From NCBI GenBank assembly GCA_030445275.1, contig JAUCSE010000067.1, positions 1-60,004 of the forward strand: a stretch of DNA of 60,004 nucleotides. The letters run 5' to 3'. The DNA is from Mucilaginibacter sp. (GTDB taxonomy: Bacteria; Bacteroidota; Bacteroidia; Sphingobacteriales; Sphingobacteriaceae). This document shows, in pieces, positions 16,662 through 25,047 of this stretch (positions are counted from its first letter, which is position 1; every line of letters begins with the position of its first letter). The notes beneath the pieces are model-generated. The model worked only from the letters and a program-made list of their open reading frames with translations, made no database searches and was not told the DNA's origin. A program made the translations under genes and the position numbers.

Positions 16662-16904
16662 CTATTGATTATCGCGCCATTCATAAACCCAGGCCGATTG
16701 GATCTGCTCCAAATGCCCTTCATTTGACTCGGCCTTTGTACCGGCAAAGTTTGGCAATGTGAGTACCCATTCCAGTAATTCGGTAAAACGTATACGGTAT
16801 ATCTTTGACTCGTCAAAATCATCGCCAAACTTTTCATAAAGTTCAATAGCAATATCTTCGTAGTCATTCCAGTGAATCGGTAAGGCAAATTTATTATCTG
16901 TCAT
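16662..16904 (-). CDS. iscX: Fe-S cluster assembly protein IscX
   Basis: The 80-residue acidic protein has the IscX features LPIHWNDYEDIAIELYE, YRIRFTELLEWVLTLPNF and the C-terminal EAIQ/W-like HLEQIQSAWVYEW. IscX interacts with the cysteine desulfurase IscS and with frataxin and modulates iron-sulfur cluster formation. The ferredoxin gene 83 bases upstream on the same strand fits an isc context, though iscS, iscU and hscAB are not in the window. Confidence 0.92.
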   Translation of the reverse strand: MTDNKFALPIHWNDYEDIAIELYEKFGDDFDESKIYRIRFTELLEWVLTLPNFAGTKAESNEGHLEQIQSAWVYEWRDNQ

Positions 16905-16987
16905 CTTTTGTATGTTGTACGTGTTATGTTATACGTTTTTTATGTCTTCAGGAATTTCCGTAAAACATATTACGTAAAACCATCTTC

Positions 16988-17320
16988 TTAATGCCCCAGG
17001 AACTGTGACTGATCAGGCAGGGTAACTTCAATATCACCGTCAATAATTACACATTGACAACCCAGGCGCGAATTGATACGCGGATTTACGGCTCTATCAA
17101 TAAAATCTTCCTCTTTATCGGCTATTTCCTGGATGTTATCCATCCCTTTGTTAACGTAAACATGGCAGGTACTGCACCCGCAAACACCACCACAATTATG
17201 TTGTAATTCAATGCCATTTTCCAGGCAAACGTCTAATACAGATTCTCCTTCGGCTATAGGCAATTCAATACTTTCATGCCCTTCTTCCTCAAAATTTATC
17301 TTTACTTTATAAATGTTCAT
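16988..17320 (-). CDS. 2Fe-2S ferredoxin (ISC/adrenodoxin type)
   Basis: The 110-residue protein has a beta-grasp ferredoxin pattern. The cluster ligands are in NCGGVCGCSTCHVYV (C-x5-C-x2-C spacing from the first Cys) and in SRLGCQCVI, the fourth ligand. The acidic stretch DKEEDFIDRA is typical of the adrenodoxin/Fdx type that delivers electrons to cluster assembly. It is paired with iscX downstream and follows a DUF2520 gene. Confidence 0.93.
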   Translation of the reverse strand: MNIYKVKINFEEEGHESIELPIAEGESVLDVCLENGIELQHNCGGVCGCSTCHVYVNKGMDNIQEIADKEEDFIDRAVNPRINSRLGCQCVIIDGDIEVTLPDQSQFLGH

Positions 17321-17339
17321 TTAGGCAAAAGTAACAAAA

Positions 17340-18122
17340 TTACTTGTCCCCGTGACCACCATTGTTGTTTTTGATAATACCCTGACTTAATAAGGTATAT
17401 ATCTCCTGTAATTGAGGCTGATTGTTAAGCATTTGCAAATGTGCATTCATCGTTTCCTGATCATTGCGCACTGCCGGCCCTGTTTGTACGCTGGCCGGGG
17501 CCTGGTGTTGTACCTTTTGAGCAGTTTCCAATATCAGGGGTTTAAGCATGTTAAAATCCATTCGGTGCGATGCCAGCAATTGCTGGGCAACAGTATACAG
17601 GTAATTAGGAAAATTACAGGCAAACACAGCCGCCAGGTGTAATATTTTACGATTGGCCGAGTTAACGGCGTAAACATTATTGCTAATGGTGGCTGCAAGT
17701 TCTTTTAAATCGGCAGTTATAGCCTCATCGGCCCCTTCTATGCATAAAGGCACGGTAAAAAAATCAACTTCCTTGCTTTTACTGAAGGTTTGCAAGGGAT
17801 ATAAAACGCCTGCCTTGTGGGTAAAGGGCAGCAGATCATTCAAATTAGTTGAGCCAGATGTATGCACTATTAATTTTTGATGTTTGGCCAGTGCCTTAAC
17901 CATATCAACAATGGCATCATCCTTAACCGAAACAATAAACAGGTCTGTATTGGGCACGATAGCCTCCAAATCATCAATGGCTTCGGCGCCTACATGATAC
18001 GCCAACATAGCAGCATGCTGCAAATCGCGACTGTAGACCTGTATAATGCGATGGCCCGCGTTTTTAAGGGCTGCTGCCATATGCGTGGCAACATTACCCG
18101 AGCCAATTATTGTTATATGCAT
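17340..18122 (-). CDS. Rossmann-fold oxidoreductase-like protein with DUF2520
   Basis: The 260-residue protein begins MHITIIGSGNVATHMAAALK, a Rossmann nucleotide-binding motif (GSGNVA), followed by LFIVSVKDDAI and VHTSGSTNLNDLLP. The C-terminal half (about residues 125-250) is the DUF2520 helical domain. The fold is that of ProC/F420-dependent NADP reductases, but no substrate is known. It is transcribed in line with the ferredoxin gene 19 bases downstream. Confidence 0.87.
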   Translation of the reverse strand: MHITIIGSGNVATHMAAALKNAGHRIIQVYSRDLQHAAMLAYHVGAEAIDDLEAIVPNTDLFIVSVKDDAIVDMVKALAKHQKLIVHTSGSTNLNDLLPFTHKAGVLYPLQTFSKSKEVDFFTVPLCIEGADEAITADLKELAATISNNVYAVNSANRKILHLAAVFACNFPNYLYTVAQQLLASHRMDFNMLKPLILETAQKVQHQAPASVQTGPAVRNDQETMNAHLQMLNNQPQLQEIYTLLSQGIIKNNNGGHGDK

Positions 18123-18204
18123 GTTATTTTTACAATTAAAATAATTTGTTAACTAACGGTAGTTTAAATATTTATGTATTTTAGTGACCGTCATCTAATA
18201 CGCT

Positions 18205-19128
18205 ATGAAAATACTTAAAGTAAGCATAATAGTAATACTATTTCTGACCGGAATCTCGGCTTTTATACTATACGCTTTTTATGAATCGAACAATAAAGAG
18301 AAAAACACATTAACAGAAGCCGAACGCAAAAATATTGAAGGTAGCTTTATTAAGTTAAGTAAAGGTGTAACTCATTATCAGCTTGCCGGACCAGCAAATG
18401 GTCCGGTTGTAATTCTTGTTCATGGCTTTAGCGTTCCGTATTACATTTGGGATGGCACTTATGAATACCTGGTTAAAAATGGTTATCAGGTATTACGTTA
18501 TGATACCTATGGTCGCGGTTACTCTGACAGGCCCGATGTTACGTACAATAAAGATCTGTACAACACTCAATTACTGGAACTGATTAAGGCTTTAAAGCTG
18601 CAGGGACATGTAACTTTGGCCGGCATTTCTTTTGGTGGCGAGATCATTACCAACTTTGCCTGTAAGTACCCGGCTATGATAAACAAAGTGATATTGATTG
18701 ATCCGGGATATGAAAGCAAAAAACCCAAAGCGCCCAAATATTTTACTTTGTATAACGAGGCTGTTAACTCCAACGAACGCGCCAATAATCAGCTTGGCGA
18801 TTTCCTGTATCCCCAAAAACACCCGGAATGGGTGAAACAATACTTGCCGCAAATGAGCTACAAAGGTTTCAGGAATGCTATAGTATCAACCATGTATGAT
18901 TATGATCAAAATGGAAGACAAAGCAATACCTGCCTTAGTAATGCTAACAAACCTGTATTATTGATATGGGGCGAAAAGGACAAAACCGTCCCTATCCGTT
19001 ACAGCGATTCGATACGCAGTGTACTAAAAGTCGATTTTTTTCCTGTTGCCAATGCCGGTCACCTCCCGTCCATTGAAAAACCCGATACAGTGAATAATAA
19101 GATATTGTCGTTTTTGAAACAGGGGTAA
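18205..19128 (+). CDS. Alpha/beta hydrolase with N-terminal membrane anchor or signal
   Basis: The 307-residue protein has a hydrophobic N-terminus (about residues 5-28) without a clear lipobox, so it is membrane anchored or exported. The alpha/beta-hydrolase core shows the oxyanion region ILVHGFSVP, the nucleophile elbow AGISFGGE (Ser at the centre), WGEKDKTVP for the acidic residue and NAGHLPSIEKP for the catalytic histidine. The substrate is unknown. It stands alone between the DUF2520 gene (divergent) and the hairpin region 19275-19397. Confidence 0.9.
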   Translation: MKILKVSIIVILFLTGISAFILYAFYESNNKEKNTLTEAERKNIEGSFIKLSKGVTHYQLAGPANGPVVILVHGFSVPYYIWDGTYEYLVKNGYQVLRYDTYGRGYSDRPDVTYNKDLYNTQLLELIKALKLQGHVTLAGISFGGEIITNFACKYPAMINKVILIDPGYESKKPKAPKYFTLYNEAVNSNERANNQLGDFLYPQKHPEWVKQYLPQMSYKGFRNAIVSTMYDYDQNGRQSNTCLSNANKPVLLIWGEKDKTVPIRYSDSIRSVLKVDFFPVANAGHLPSIEKPDTVNNKILSFLKQG

Positions 19129-19274
19129 AAGATTATTTGCGATATTAGGTTGATGTTGTCGGAAGTGGTCACGTTCACACACGTGAACGCTCATGAACAC
19201 ATATAAACATCTGATTATCAGTATATTAATATTTTTAACTTACTGACGAAATACTGTCACCACAATATTTTCAA

Positions 19275-19303
19275 ACTTACGAAGTTTTAAAAACTTCGTA
19301 AGT
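19275..19303. repeat. Perfect ACTTACGAAG palindrome
   Basis: ACTTACGAAGTTTT (19275-19288), one base, AAAACTTCGTAAGT (19290-19303) form perfect 14-base arms. It lies in the 317-base gap after the alpha/beta hydrolase and could end transcription, but the word resembles a dispersed repeat in Bacteroidota. Confidence 0.7.
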
Positions 19304-19316
19304 CTTTATACAAATA

Positions 19317-19397
19317 CGTCATTGCGAGGAACGAAGCAATCTCTATACTGTACAGGGACTCTGTAAGTCGGGGATTGCTTCGTTCCTCGCAATGACG
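19317..19397. repeat. GTCATTGCGAGG-type hairpin repeat
   Basis: Arms of 25 bases, starting CGTCATTGCGAGGAACGAAG (19317-19341) and ending TTCCTCGCAATGACG (19373-19397), are perfect reverse complements with a 31-base loop. It belongs to the family also found at 28088-28187 and 38752-38836. It lies between convergent genes. Confidence 0.9.
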
Positions 19398-19445
19398 CGA
19401 TGGTTAAAGCTTAGCTATAAACTTTAGATTATTAAAATACTTCAC

Positions 19446-21914
19446 CTAAACAGTTTTCAATTCCTTTTTCCTCCGCAGAATTGATAGGAAGAACCCAATA
19501 ACCATAATGATGGTTCCGGCCCAGAAGAAATTGATATATGGGAACTGGATGGCCTTCATTACAATAAATTTCTTTTTGCTTTCAGGCTGTTGGTAAACCA
19601 TGATCTCCACTTTCTTGCTCTCCGGTATCACTTTGGAGAAACGCAACTTGATGCCTGCATCTTCAATCTTGCGGGCAAAATCAAAAACGTTACCGCTTTT
19701 TATCATGTAAACAGGCTTGGCCTCGTATTTCTTTCCGTGCGATACCACTTCCAGATTGGCGCCAATGGCCACATCACTGTCGACAAGCGGGATGTTCTGT
19801 ATTTTGGTTTCCTTGGTCAGCGCTTTTAATAGCACATAACCGTCGCGGTACCTGATGGTATCACCTGGGGCTACTTCATGGCTCACAGGTGCATCATAGT
19901 TTTTATCATCATTAGCCTCGTCATGTCCACCGGCACTTGCACCAGCTTCGCCGCTTAGCGCAGTTGGAACCGGGTAGAACATGGTAATATGCGTATACAT
20001 ATCATGAAACAGATAATGCTTGGTATCTGGCGAAGCCGACATTTGGCCTTTGTTGATCAGCGCTTTTGGTTTCAGTATAAATTCATTTTCAACTTTTCCG
20101 TCGGCACCTATCTTTTTATAATCTATTTTGAAAAACACATTAGGGGTTGAGATCGAATCGCCGATATAAGTAACTAGGAAATCGCCCATCTTTACAGACT
20201 GATTCAGGTAAACCAAAATATTTTCGCGTGGATTTTGCTCCTTGGCAAACTCGGGCGAAAAAGCTTCGCCAGTATTGTTGATGGAGATCACCTTGCTGGT
20301 TCCGGCCGAGATCAGGGCACCGATCATCAAAAACCCAAAACCGATGTGTGCCACTGCCGAACCTGCCAGTTTAAATTTACCTTTAAATGCATCGGCAAGT
20401 ACTTTACCATTGGCAATAACGGAGTATACCGACCCCCACATCACCAGTGTATATACCAGGCTTAGTTTGTAAACTCCTGTTCCATAAACTATCAAAGCGG
20501 TTACTAGCGCTGCGAAAAGCAGATATACACCTGTAGTGATGAAAAAACGGGTTACATCAGTCTTTTTATATTTTAAAAACTGGGTAAAACCAGTAAGTAT
20601 CGTTACCACAAAAGCGAATGACGATTGTATAACATTGTAATGCGTTTTAATATCTGATGGTGGCGCCATTTTGGTGTGAAACATTGCATTCCAAACCGGT
20701 ACCGAGGTTACTACAATGAGGTGAAAACAGGATAAGCCTAAAAATACAGAGCCAACAAACATCCAGAATTCACGCGAGTAGGTTTCTTCATCTTTTTTGG
20801 TGATGGGCAATTGCTTCCATCTCACAACCAATAACACTACAGATAGTACAAGGAATATTAAAACACCAAAAACCAATTGCCAGAACATGCCATTATCGGT
20901 AAATGAGTGTACCGAAGTATCGCCCAAAATACCACTGCGCGACAGGAACGAGGTGTACCAAACCATCACAAAAGTGATCAGCACTAAAAAGGTAGCAGTA
21001 AAGTAAGAATGGCCTGTGTTTTTATATACAATAAGTACGTGTAAGGCAGCAACCATGGTGATCCAGGGGAAAATAGAGGCATTCTCTACCGGGTCCCAGG
21101 CCCAGAAACCACCAAAATTGAGCGACTCATATGCCCAGAACGAACCCATGATAACACCGGTGCCCAGTATCATACAGGCAAACAAGGTGTATGGTATAGC
21201 CTGGGCTACCCACTCTTTATATCTTTTTTGCCAAAGCCCTGCTACCGCGTAGGCAAACGGCACCACCATAGATGCAAAGCCCAGGAACAGTGTTGGCGGG
21301 TGAATGATCATCCAGTAGTTTTGGAGGGTTGGGTTCATACCCTGTCCATCCTTTATAAATGACAAGTAATCAGGATTGGAGAAGATCGGGCCTTCCAGCG
21401 CATTTCTTAACAGCAAGAATGGTGAACTGCCTATCCGTGTACCCAATATTTCCACACCTAATACCATAGTACCCAGTATCACTTGTGAAAAGGCGATAAC
21501 CGTCATTACCGGGCGTTCCCATGATTTAGCCCGCCAGATAAGCACATTACCTAAAACTGCCTGCCAGAAGGTCCACAACAGGAAGCCTCCCTCTTGTCCG
21601 TTCCAAAAACCCGATACAATATAATAAACAGGTAATGAGCGTGAGGTATAGGCCCAGGCGTAATGATACTCGAAATAATGATTGTATATTACATAGAACA
21701 GGCATGTGCCCATGCCCAAAATAGATACAAAATTAATAAAGAAGCTTATACGACCGAGGCGCTGCCAGCTACTATCTAACTTACCGGCATCCTCTGTTGT
21801 AGCAAAATAATAGCTAATAAATGAAACGAGAGCCGAGCCGAATGCAAGAATTATAAAAAACTGTCCTATTTGCCCTGGTAAAAGGTGCTCACCCTTAAAA
21901 ACTGTATCCATCAA
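19446..21914 (-). CDS. ccmF: Cytochrome c maturation haem lyase component CcmF
   Basis: The 822-residue integral membrane protein has about 14 hydrophobic segments and the tryptophan-rich haem-handling motif NFGGFWAWDPVENASIFPWI (about residues 267-286). Conserved histidines flank it, e.g. MIIHPPTLFLGF. A long periplasmic region lies near the C-terminus (about residues 560-780) before a last helix and an RRKKE tail. With CcmE it attaches haem to apocytochrome c in the periplasm. ccmE ends 6 bases upstream, so both are one transcription unit. No separate CcmH gene is visible nearby. Confidence 0.93.
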   Translation of the reverse strand: MMDTVFKGEHLLPGQIGQFFIILAFGSALVSFISYYFATTEDAGKLDSSWQRLGRISFFINFVSILGMGTCLFYVIYNHYFEYHYAWAYTSRSLPVYYIVSGFWNGQEGGFLLWTFWQAVLGNVLIWRAKSWERPVMTVIAFSQVILGTMVLGVEILGTRIGSSPFLLLRNALEGPIFSNPDYLSFIKDGQGMNPTLQNYWMIIHPPTLFLGFASMVVPFAYAVAGLWQKRYKEWVAQAIPYTLFACMILGTGVIMGSFWAYESLNFGGFWAWDPVENASIFPWITMVAALHVLIVYKNTGHSYFTATFLVLITFVMVWYTSFLSRSGILGDTSVHSFTDNGMFWQLVFGVLIFLVLSVVLLVVRWKQLPITKKDEETYSREFWMFVGSVFLGLSCFHLIVVTSVPVWNAMFHTKMAPPSDIKTHYNVIQSSFAFVVTILTGFTQFLKYKKTDVTRFFITTGVYLLFAALVTALIVYGTGVYKLSLVYTLVMWGSVYSVIANGKVLADAFKGKFKLAGSAVAHIGFGFLMIGALISAGTSKVISINNTGEAFSPEFAKEQNPRENILVYLNQSVKMGDFLVTYIGDSISTPNVFFKIDYKKIGADGKVENEFILKPKALINKGQMSASPDTKHYLFHDMYTHITMFYPVPTALSGEAGASAGGHDEANDDKNYDAPVSHEVAPGDTIRYRDGYVLLKALTKETKIQNIPLVDSDVAIGANLEVVSHGKKYEAKPVYMIKSGNVFDFARKIEDAGIKLRFSKVIPESKKVEIMVYQQPESKKKFIVMKAIQFPYINFFWAGTIIMVIGFFLSILRRKKELKTV

Positions 21915-21920
21915 AATTGA

Positions 21921-22331
21921 TTATAAACTTGCTTGTTTGCCCTGAACTTCTGTAGTTTCTAACTTATCCTTAGTGTACTTAGAAGGACATTTCATCAGGA
22001 TTTTGGCCGCATGAAACTCATTACCTACCATTTGGCCGGTAAGTACCAATTGCTCTGAGCGTTCAAAATCTTCAGGTTTGGTGCCTATATATACCACTTT
22101 ACGTTCTTCGCCTTTATTATCTTTCATGTAAAATGAAAAATAGTTTGCATCCTTAGTAGCATCATAAAACAACTCTTTTTTAGTATTCAGATGCCCAATA
22201 ACGTGCAATTCGCTTTTTGTTTTTTCGGCATCGCTAAAAGTACCGTAGGTACTGGTTTTAGAATAAACACTAATAATAACTGCTATAGCAATGGCTATAA
22301 CAATAAGACCAAAAATTGAACCTTTTTTCAT
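21921..22331 (-). CDS. ccmE: Cytochrome c maturation haem chaperone CcmE, CxxxY variant
   Basis: The 136-residue protein has an N-terminal membrane helix (about residues 5-23) and an OB-fold periplasmic domain (VIGHLNTKKELFYD, VVYIGTKPEDFE, LVLTGQMVG). In the classical family the haem-binding residue is a histidine in HxxxY; here the aligned motif is KCPSKY, giving C115 and Y119, so cysteine replaces histidine. A CxxxY form is known from the System I* variant of cytochrome c maturation in some sulfate reducers and archaea. It lies 6 bases upstream of ccmF. The start follows an AT-rich leader. Confidence 0.9.
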   Translation of the reverse strand: MKKGSIFGLIVIAIAIAVIISVYSKTSTYGTFSDAEKTKSELHVIGHLNTKKELFYDATKDANYFSFYMKDNKGEERKVVYIGTKPEDFERSEQLVLTGQMVGNEFHAAKILMKCPSKYTKDKLETTEVQGKQASL

Positions 22332-22516
22332 TTACGGTTTATATTATTATATAAATCAGAACGCAAAAATACAAAACCTGCAACTAATAATGTTTTTTAC
22401 AAGCCATATGTGCTATTTAGAATTATTCTTGATTATGAGATTACTGGACTATGGGATTAAAGGAGTAAGGACAAAGGACAGGAGTTGCCTGTTTTATCGT
22501 CACCTTAACCTACTCG

Positions 22517-22560
22517 TCATTGAGCGCAGCGTGGCAATCCCCGATGGGCAGAGCGAATAA
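22517..22560. repeat. Half copy of GTCATTG-type repeat
   Basis: GTCATTGAGCGCAGCGTGGC followed by AATCCCCGATGGGCAGAGCG matches one arm of the repeat at 38752-38836 and the sequence at 2470-2505. The complementary arm is absent. It is in the 290-base gap upstream of ccmE. Confidence 0.6.
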
Positions 22561-22622
22561 ATGAAGCTTATGAAAAGCATAACTTAAAAAAAATCAATAT
22601 ATTCACTCAAAGCTTTATGATC

Positions 22623-22799
22623 ATGAGCGATAAATGTAAAATTAATCTGGAGTGGATTCCTGCAGCTTATAAAAGCTTTGCTACTACAGAGCATGAAGCT
22701 ACAGTTAAGTCTGCGGATGATATTTGTATATTCCCCTTATATAACGGGTTTAAAGAGAAAGGCATCAAACACTCCAGAGTGTACAAACCGGACAGATAA
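22623..22799 (+). CDS. Hypothetical 58-residue protein
   Basis: From the ATG at 22623 the product would be MSDKCKINLEWIPAAYKSFA... and end with a basic tail; an in-frame ATG at 22617 adds two residues. No domain, signal peptide or membrane segment is recognised. Composition is compatible with a real small cytoplasmic protein, but there is no independent support, and no paralogue was noticed in the window. Confidence 0.35.
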   Translation: MSDKCKINLEWIPAAYKSFATTEHEATVKSADDICIFPLYNGFKEKGIKHSRVYKPDR

Positions 22800-22941
22800 A
22801 ATCATATAAACTATTCTAAATCAATTGATTACCCACAATCCTTGAATTTTCGTCCTGATTAGTCAAAAGATTATTTTCAAAATCGCTTGCATATATTGTA
22901 TCATTTCCGTTACATTTATCCTAACCTAATTATAAACGCAA

Positions 22942-23049
22942 ATGCCAAAACACATTCTAATTGTATACTTACTAGTTGCCTGCACAATAGTAACTATACT
23001 TATTAACTCCCGGATAAAACATTGGTTAAATAAAAAAACAAACCAATAG
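22942..23049 (+). CDS. Possible 35-residue single-helix membrane peptide
   Basis: The ATG at 22942 opens a frame MPKHILIVYLLVACTIVTIL followed by a basic tail (NSRIKHWLNKKTNQ) and TAG at 23047. One hydrophobic helix with a positive C-terminal end is typical of bacterial small membrane proteins. It is too short to be certain. It precedes the terminator at 23124-23158. Confidence 0.35.
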   Translation: MPKHILIVYLLVACTIVTILINSRIKHWLNKKTNQ

Positions 23050-23123
23050 TAGCCGGCCTGCATTAACTTGCTTATCACACAACTCGTTTTGCTTCGTTTT
23101 CGCAACAGCAGGTTTTACAAAAC

Positions 23124-23158
23124 AAAAGAGGCTGGTTCATTGAACCAGCCTCTTTTTT
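23124..23158. terminator. Strong bidirectional terminator
   Basis: AAAGAGGCTGGTTC (23125-23138), a short loop and GAACCAGCCTCTTTTTT form a near-perfect stem with T runs on the plus strand and a T-rich sequence on the minus strand. It can end the glutamate dehydrogenase transcript (minus) and whatever is transcribed rightward from 22.6-23.0 kb. Confidence 0.85.
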
Positions 23159-23168
23159 ATAAAATCTT

Positions 23169-23237
23169 GTCATTCTGAGGAACGAAAAATCTATTATACT
23201 TATTTACAAGTAGATCCTTCGCTCCGCTCAGAATGAC
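23169..23237. repeat. GTCATTCTGAGG-type hairpin repeat
   Basis: GTCATTCTGAGGAACGAAAA (from 23169) is largely complementary to TCCTTCGCTCCGCTCAGAATGAC ending at 23237. It lies directly downstream of the glutamate dehydrogenase stop. Together with the terminator and the possible small peptide this accounts for the gap 22800-23248. Confidence 0.8.
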
Positions 23238-23248
23238 AAAGGCACAAT

Positions 23249-24685
23249 TTACGGCCAGATACCTAAGTTTTGGTATGATACGGCTATTTTGTTGATAGCG
23301 CCTACCATAGCCGCACTACGCAAGGTATCAATCTTAGGGTTGTTTTTGTATATCTCCCTGATTTCGTGGTATGAGCGGATCATGGTGTCTTCTAAACCAG
23401 AATTCACCAATTCCAGCTCTGACGCACCTTTAATGATGGTTGAACGTTGCATAGCTGTAAGCGATGTTCCGGTAATACCTTCAACCATGTTTACCAGGTT
23501 AAGGTTTGAGTTTTCTTCAAAACGCCTGTTCATACGGCCAAAGGCCACATGGCTCAGATTTTTTAACCACTCAAAGTATGATACGGTTACACCACCGGCA
23601 TTGGCATACATATCCGGGATGATGATACCACCATTATCATAAAATATAGCTTCGGCTTCTGGTGATGTTGGACCATTTGCGCCTTCAGCAATAATTTTTG
23701 CCTGTATGTTTCCGATATTGCTCTCGGTGATCTGGTTTTCCAATGCAGCCGGAACCAGGATATCACATGGCTGCTCCAGGCCTTCCATGGTGTTCTTAAA
23801 TTCGCGCAGGGCACCAGCATAGCCCAATATAGATCCGGTTGCCTTACGGTGTTGGAAAACAGCTTCTACATCAAGTCCGTCTTCATTGTATATAGCGCCT
23901 TCAAACTCGCAAAGACCTACAATTACAGCACCAAACTCTGCTAAGAATTTTGCAGAATAATAACCTACGTTACCCAATCCCTGTACAATTACTCTTTTAC
24001 CTGCAATACCTGGTAATAAACCAATTTTTTGCATATCCTCGCCTACGCTTACACACTCGCGGATGGCCATAGCTACACCACGACCTGTAGCTTCACGACG
24101 ACCGGCAATACCATGCAGCGCAATAGGTTTGCCTGTAACAGCGCCCATAGCATCCAGCTGACCAGGGTTCATGGTAGCATACGTATCAGCTATCCAGCTC
24201 ATTTCGCGCTCACCAGATCCATAGTCAGGTGCAGGAACGTCAATGCTGGGGCCAATAAAGTTTTTCTTGATCAGCTCAACAGTATAGCGGCGGGTGATGT
24301 TTTCCAGCTCACCAACGGTGTAGTTTTTTGGGTTGATTTTGATACCGCCTTTGGCGCCGCCAAAAGGTACGTTAACAATGGCGCATTTGTAGGTCATCAA
24401 AGCGGCCAATGCCATTACTTCATCCTCGTTCACCATTTCGCTGTAGCGGATACCGCCTTTTGTTGGCGATTGGTGATGTGAGTGCTCTACACGCCATGCA
24501 TCAATAACCTCAAAACCATTGCCCCTGCGGATAGGGAACCTGAAACGGTAAACGCTGTTACATGATTTGATCTGGTCTAATAAACCGGCATCATGTTTTG
24601 TGAATTGTGCCGCGTAATCAAAGTTTTTACATACGTCACCAAAGAAGTGCGTATCCTGATCAGCGACTAAAATATTCGTAGCCAT
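23249..24685 (-). CDS. Glu/Leu/Phe/Val dehydrogenase (glutamate dehydrogenase)
   Basis: The 478-residue protein is of the GdhA superfamily. The glutamate-binding segment GGIRYSEMVNEDEVMALAALMTYKCAIVNVPFGGAKGGI (residues about 77-115) contains the catalytic lysine region, DVPAPDYGSGEREM the second active-site part, and VIVQGLGNVGYYSAKFLAEFG the NAD(P)-binding Rossmann motif. It interconverts glutamate with 2-oxoglutarate and ammonium. About 50 extra residues are at the N-terminus relative to the core. It lies within the ccm gene region on the same strand, but has its own promoter candidate and terminator. Confidence 0.92.
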   Translation of the reverse strand: MATNILVADQDTHFFGDVCKNFDYAAQFTKHDAGLLDQIKSCNSVYRFRFPIRRGNGFEVIDAWRVEHSHHQSPTKGGIRYSEMVNEDEVMALAALMTYKCAIVNVPFGGAKGGIKINPKNYTVGELENITRRYTVELIKKNFIGPSIDVPAPDYGSGEREMSWIADTYATMNPGQLDAMGAVTGKPIALHGIAGRREATGRGVAMAIRECVSVGEDMQKIGLLPGIAGKRVIVQGLGNVGYYSAKFLAEFGAVIVGLCEFEGAIYNEDGLDVEAVFQHRKATGSILGYAGALREFKNTMEGLEQPCDILVPAALENQITESNIGNIQAKIIAEGANGPTSPEAEAIFYDNGGIIIPDMYANAGGVTVSYFEWLKNLSHVAFGRMNRRFEENSNLNLVNMVEGITGTSLTAMQRSTIIKGASELELVNSGLEDTMIRSYHEIREIYKNNPKIDTLRSAAMVGAINKIAVSYQNLGIWP

Positions 24686-24722
24686 AGTTGTTATATAAAT
24701 ATTAAACTCTTAAAAAAGTGCA

Positions 24723-24755
24723 CAAATTTGGTACAATTTTTATCAATATTGCAAA
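24723..24755 (-). promoter_or_regulatory. Candidate promoter of the glutamate dehydrogenase gene
   Basis: On the minus strand TTTG (24752-24755) and CAAATTTG (24723-24730) are 21 bases apart, close to the Bacteroidota TTTG/TAnnTTTG promoter pattern (one mismatch in TA), 37 bases upstream of the start codon. Confidence 0.35.
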
Positions 24756-24837
24756 TATTTTATTGTTAGTGTTTCTGATACACCCTTAAACAACGGTATG
24801 AAAACTATGTTTAAACAACATAGGTAAATTTTTTAGA

Positions 24838-25047
24838 CTACTTTTCCTTTTCGATTTTTTTTAATCTTCTGTCAATCGAGAACAGATAAATGGCCAATCC
24901 AGCGAAAATTATCACTATTGTGAGCACTACAACGTATATTTTCCCCGAGCTGCGCAACACATCATCCATTTCAACCGCGGTGCTTTGTTGCGCAAAGGCG
25001 GCTGAAAAACTTAATAAAAATAACAGTAAAACCTTAAACTTCTTCAT
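24838..25047 (-). CDS. CcmD-like small membrane protein
   Basis: The 69-residue product has a signal peptide (MKKFKVLLLFLLSFSAAFAQ), a second hydrophobic helix (about residues 36-57) and a charged C-terminal tail (DRRLKKIEKEK). The pattern of a single helix with basic tail next to ccmC fits CcmD, which helps release holo-CcmE from CcmC and the CcmAB transporter. The start codon overlaps the ccmC stop by one base (TAATG). The sequence itself is too short for a strong call; context carries it. Confidence 0.75.
   Translation of the reverse strand: MKKFKVLLLFLLSFSAAFAQQSTAVEMDDVLRSSGKIYVVVLTIVIIFAGLAIYLFSIDRRLKKIEKEK

Noticed and set aside
24029..24481. A 150-residue open frame opposite glutamate dehydrogenase
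   Set aside because: It is an antisense shadow of a well-conserved gene, with biased composition.
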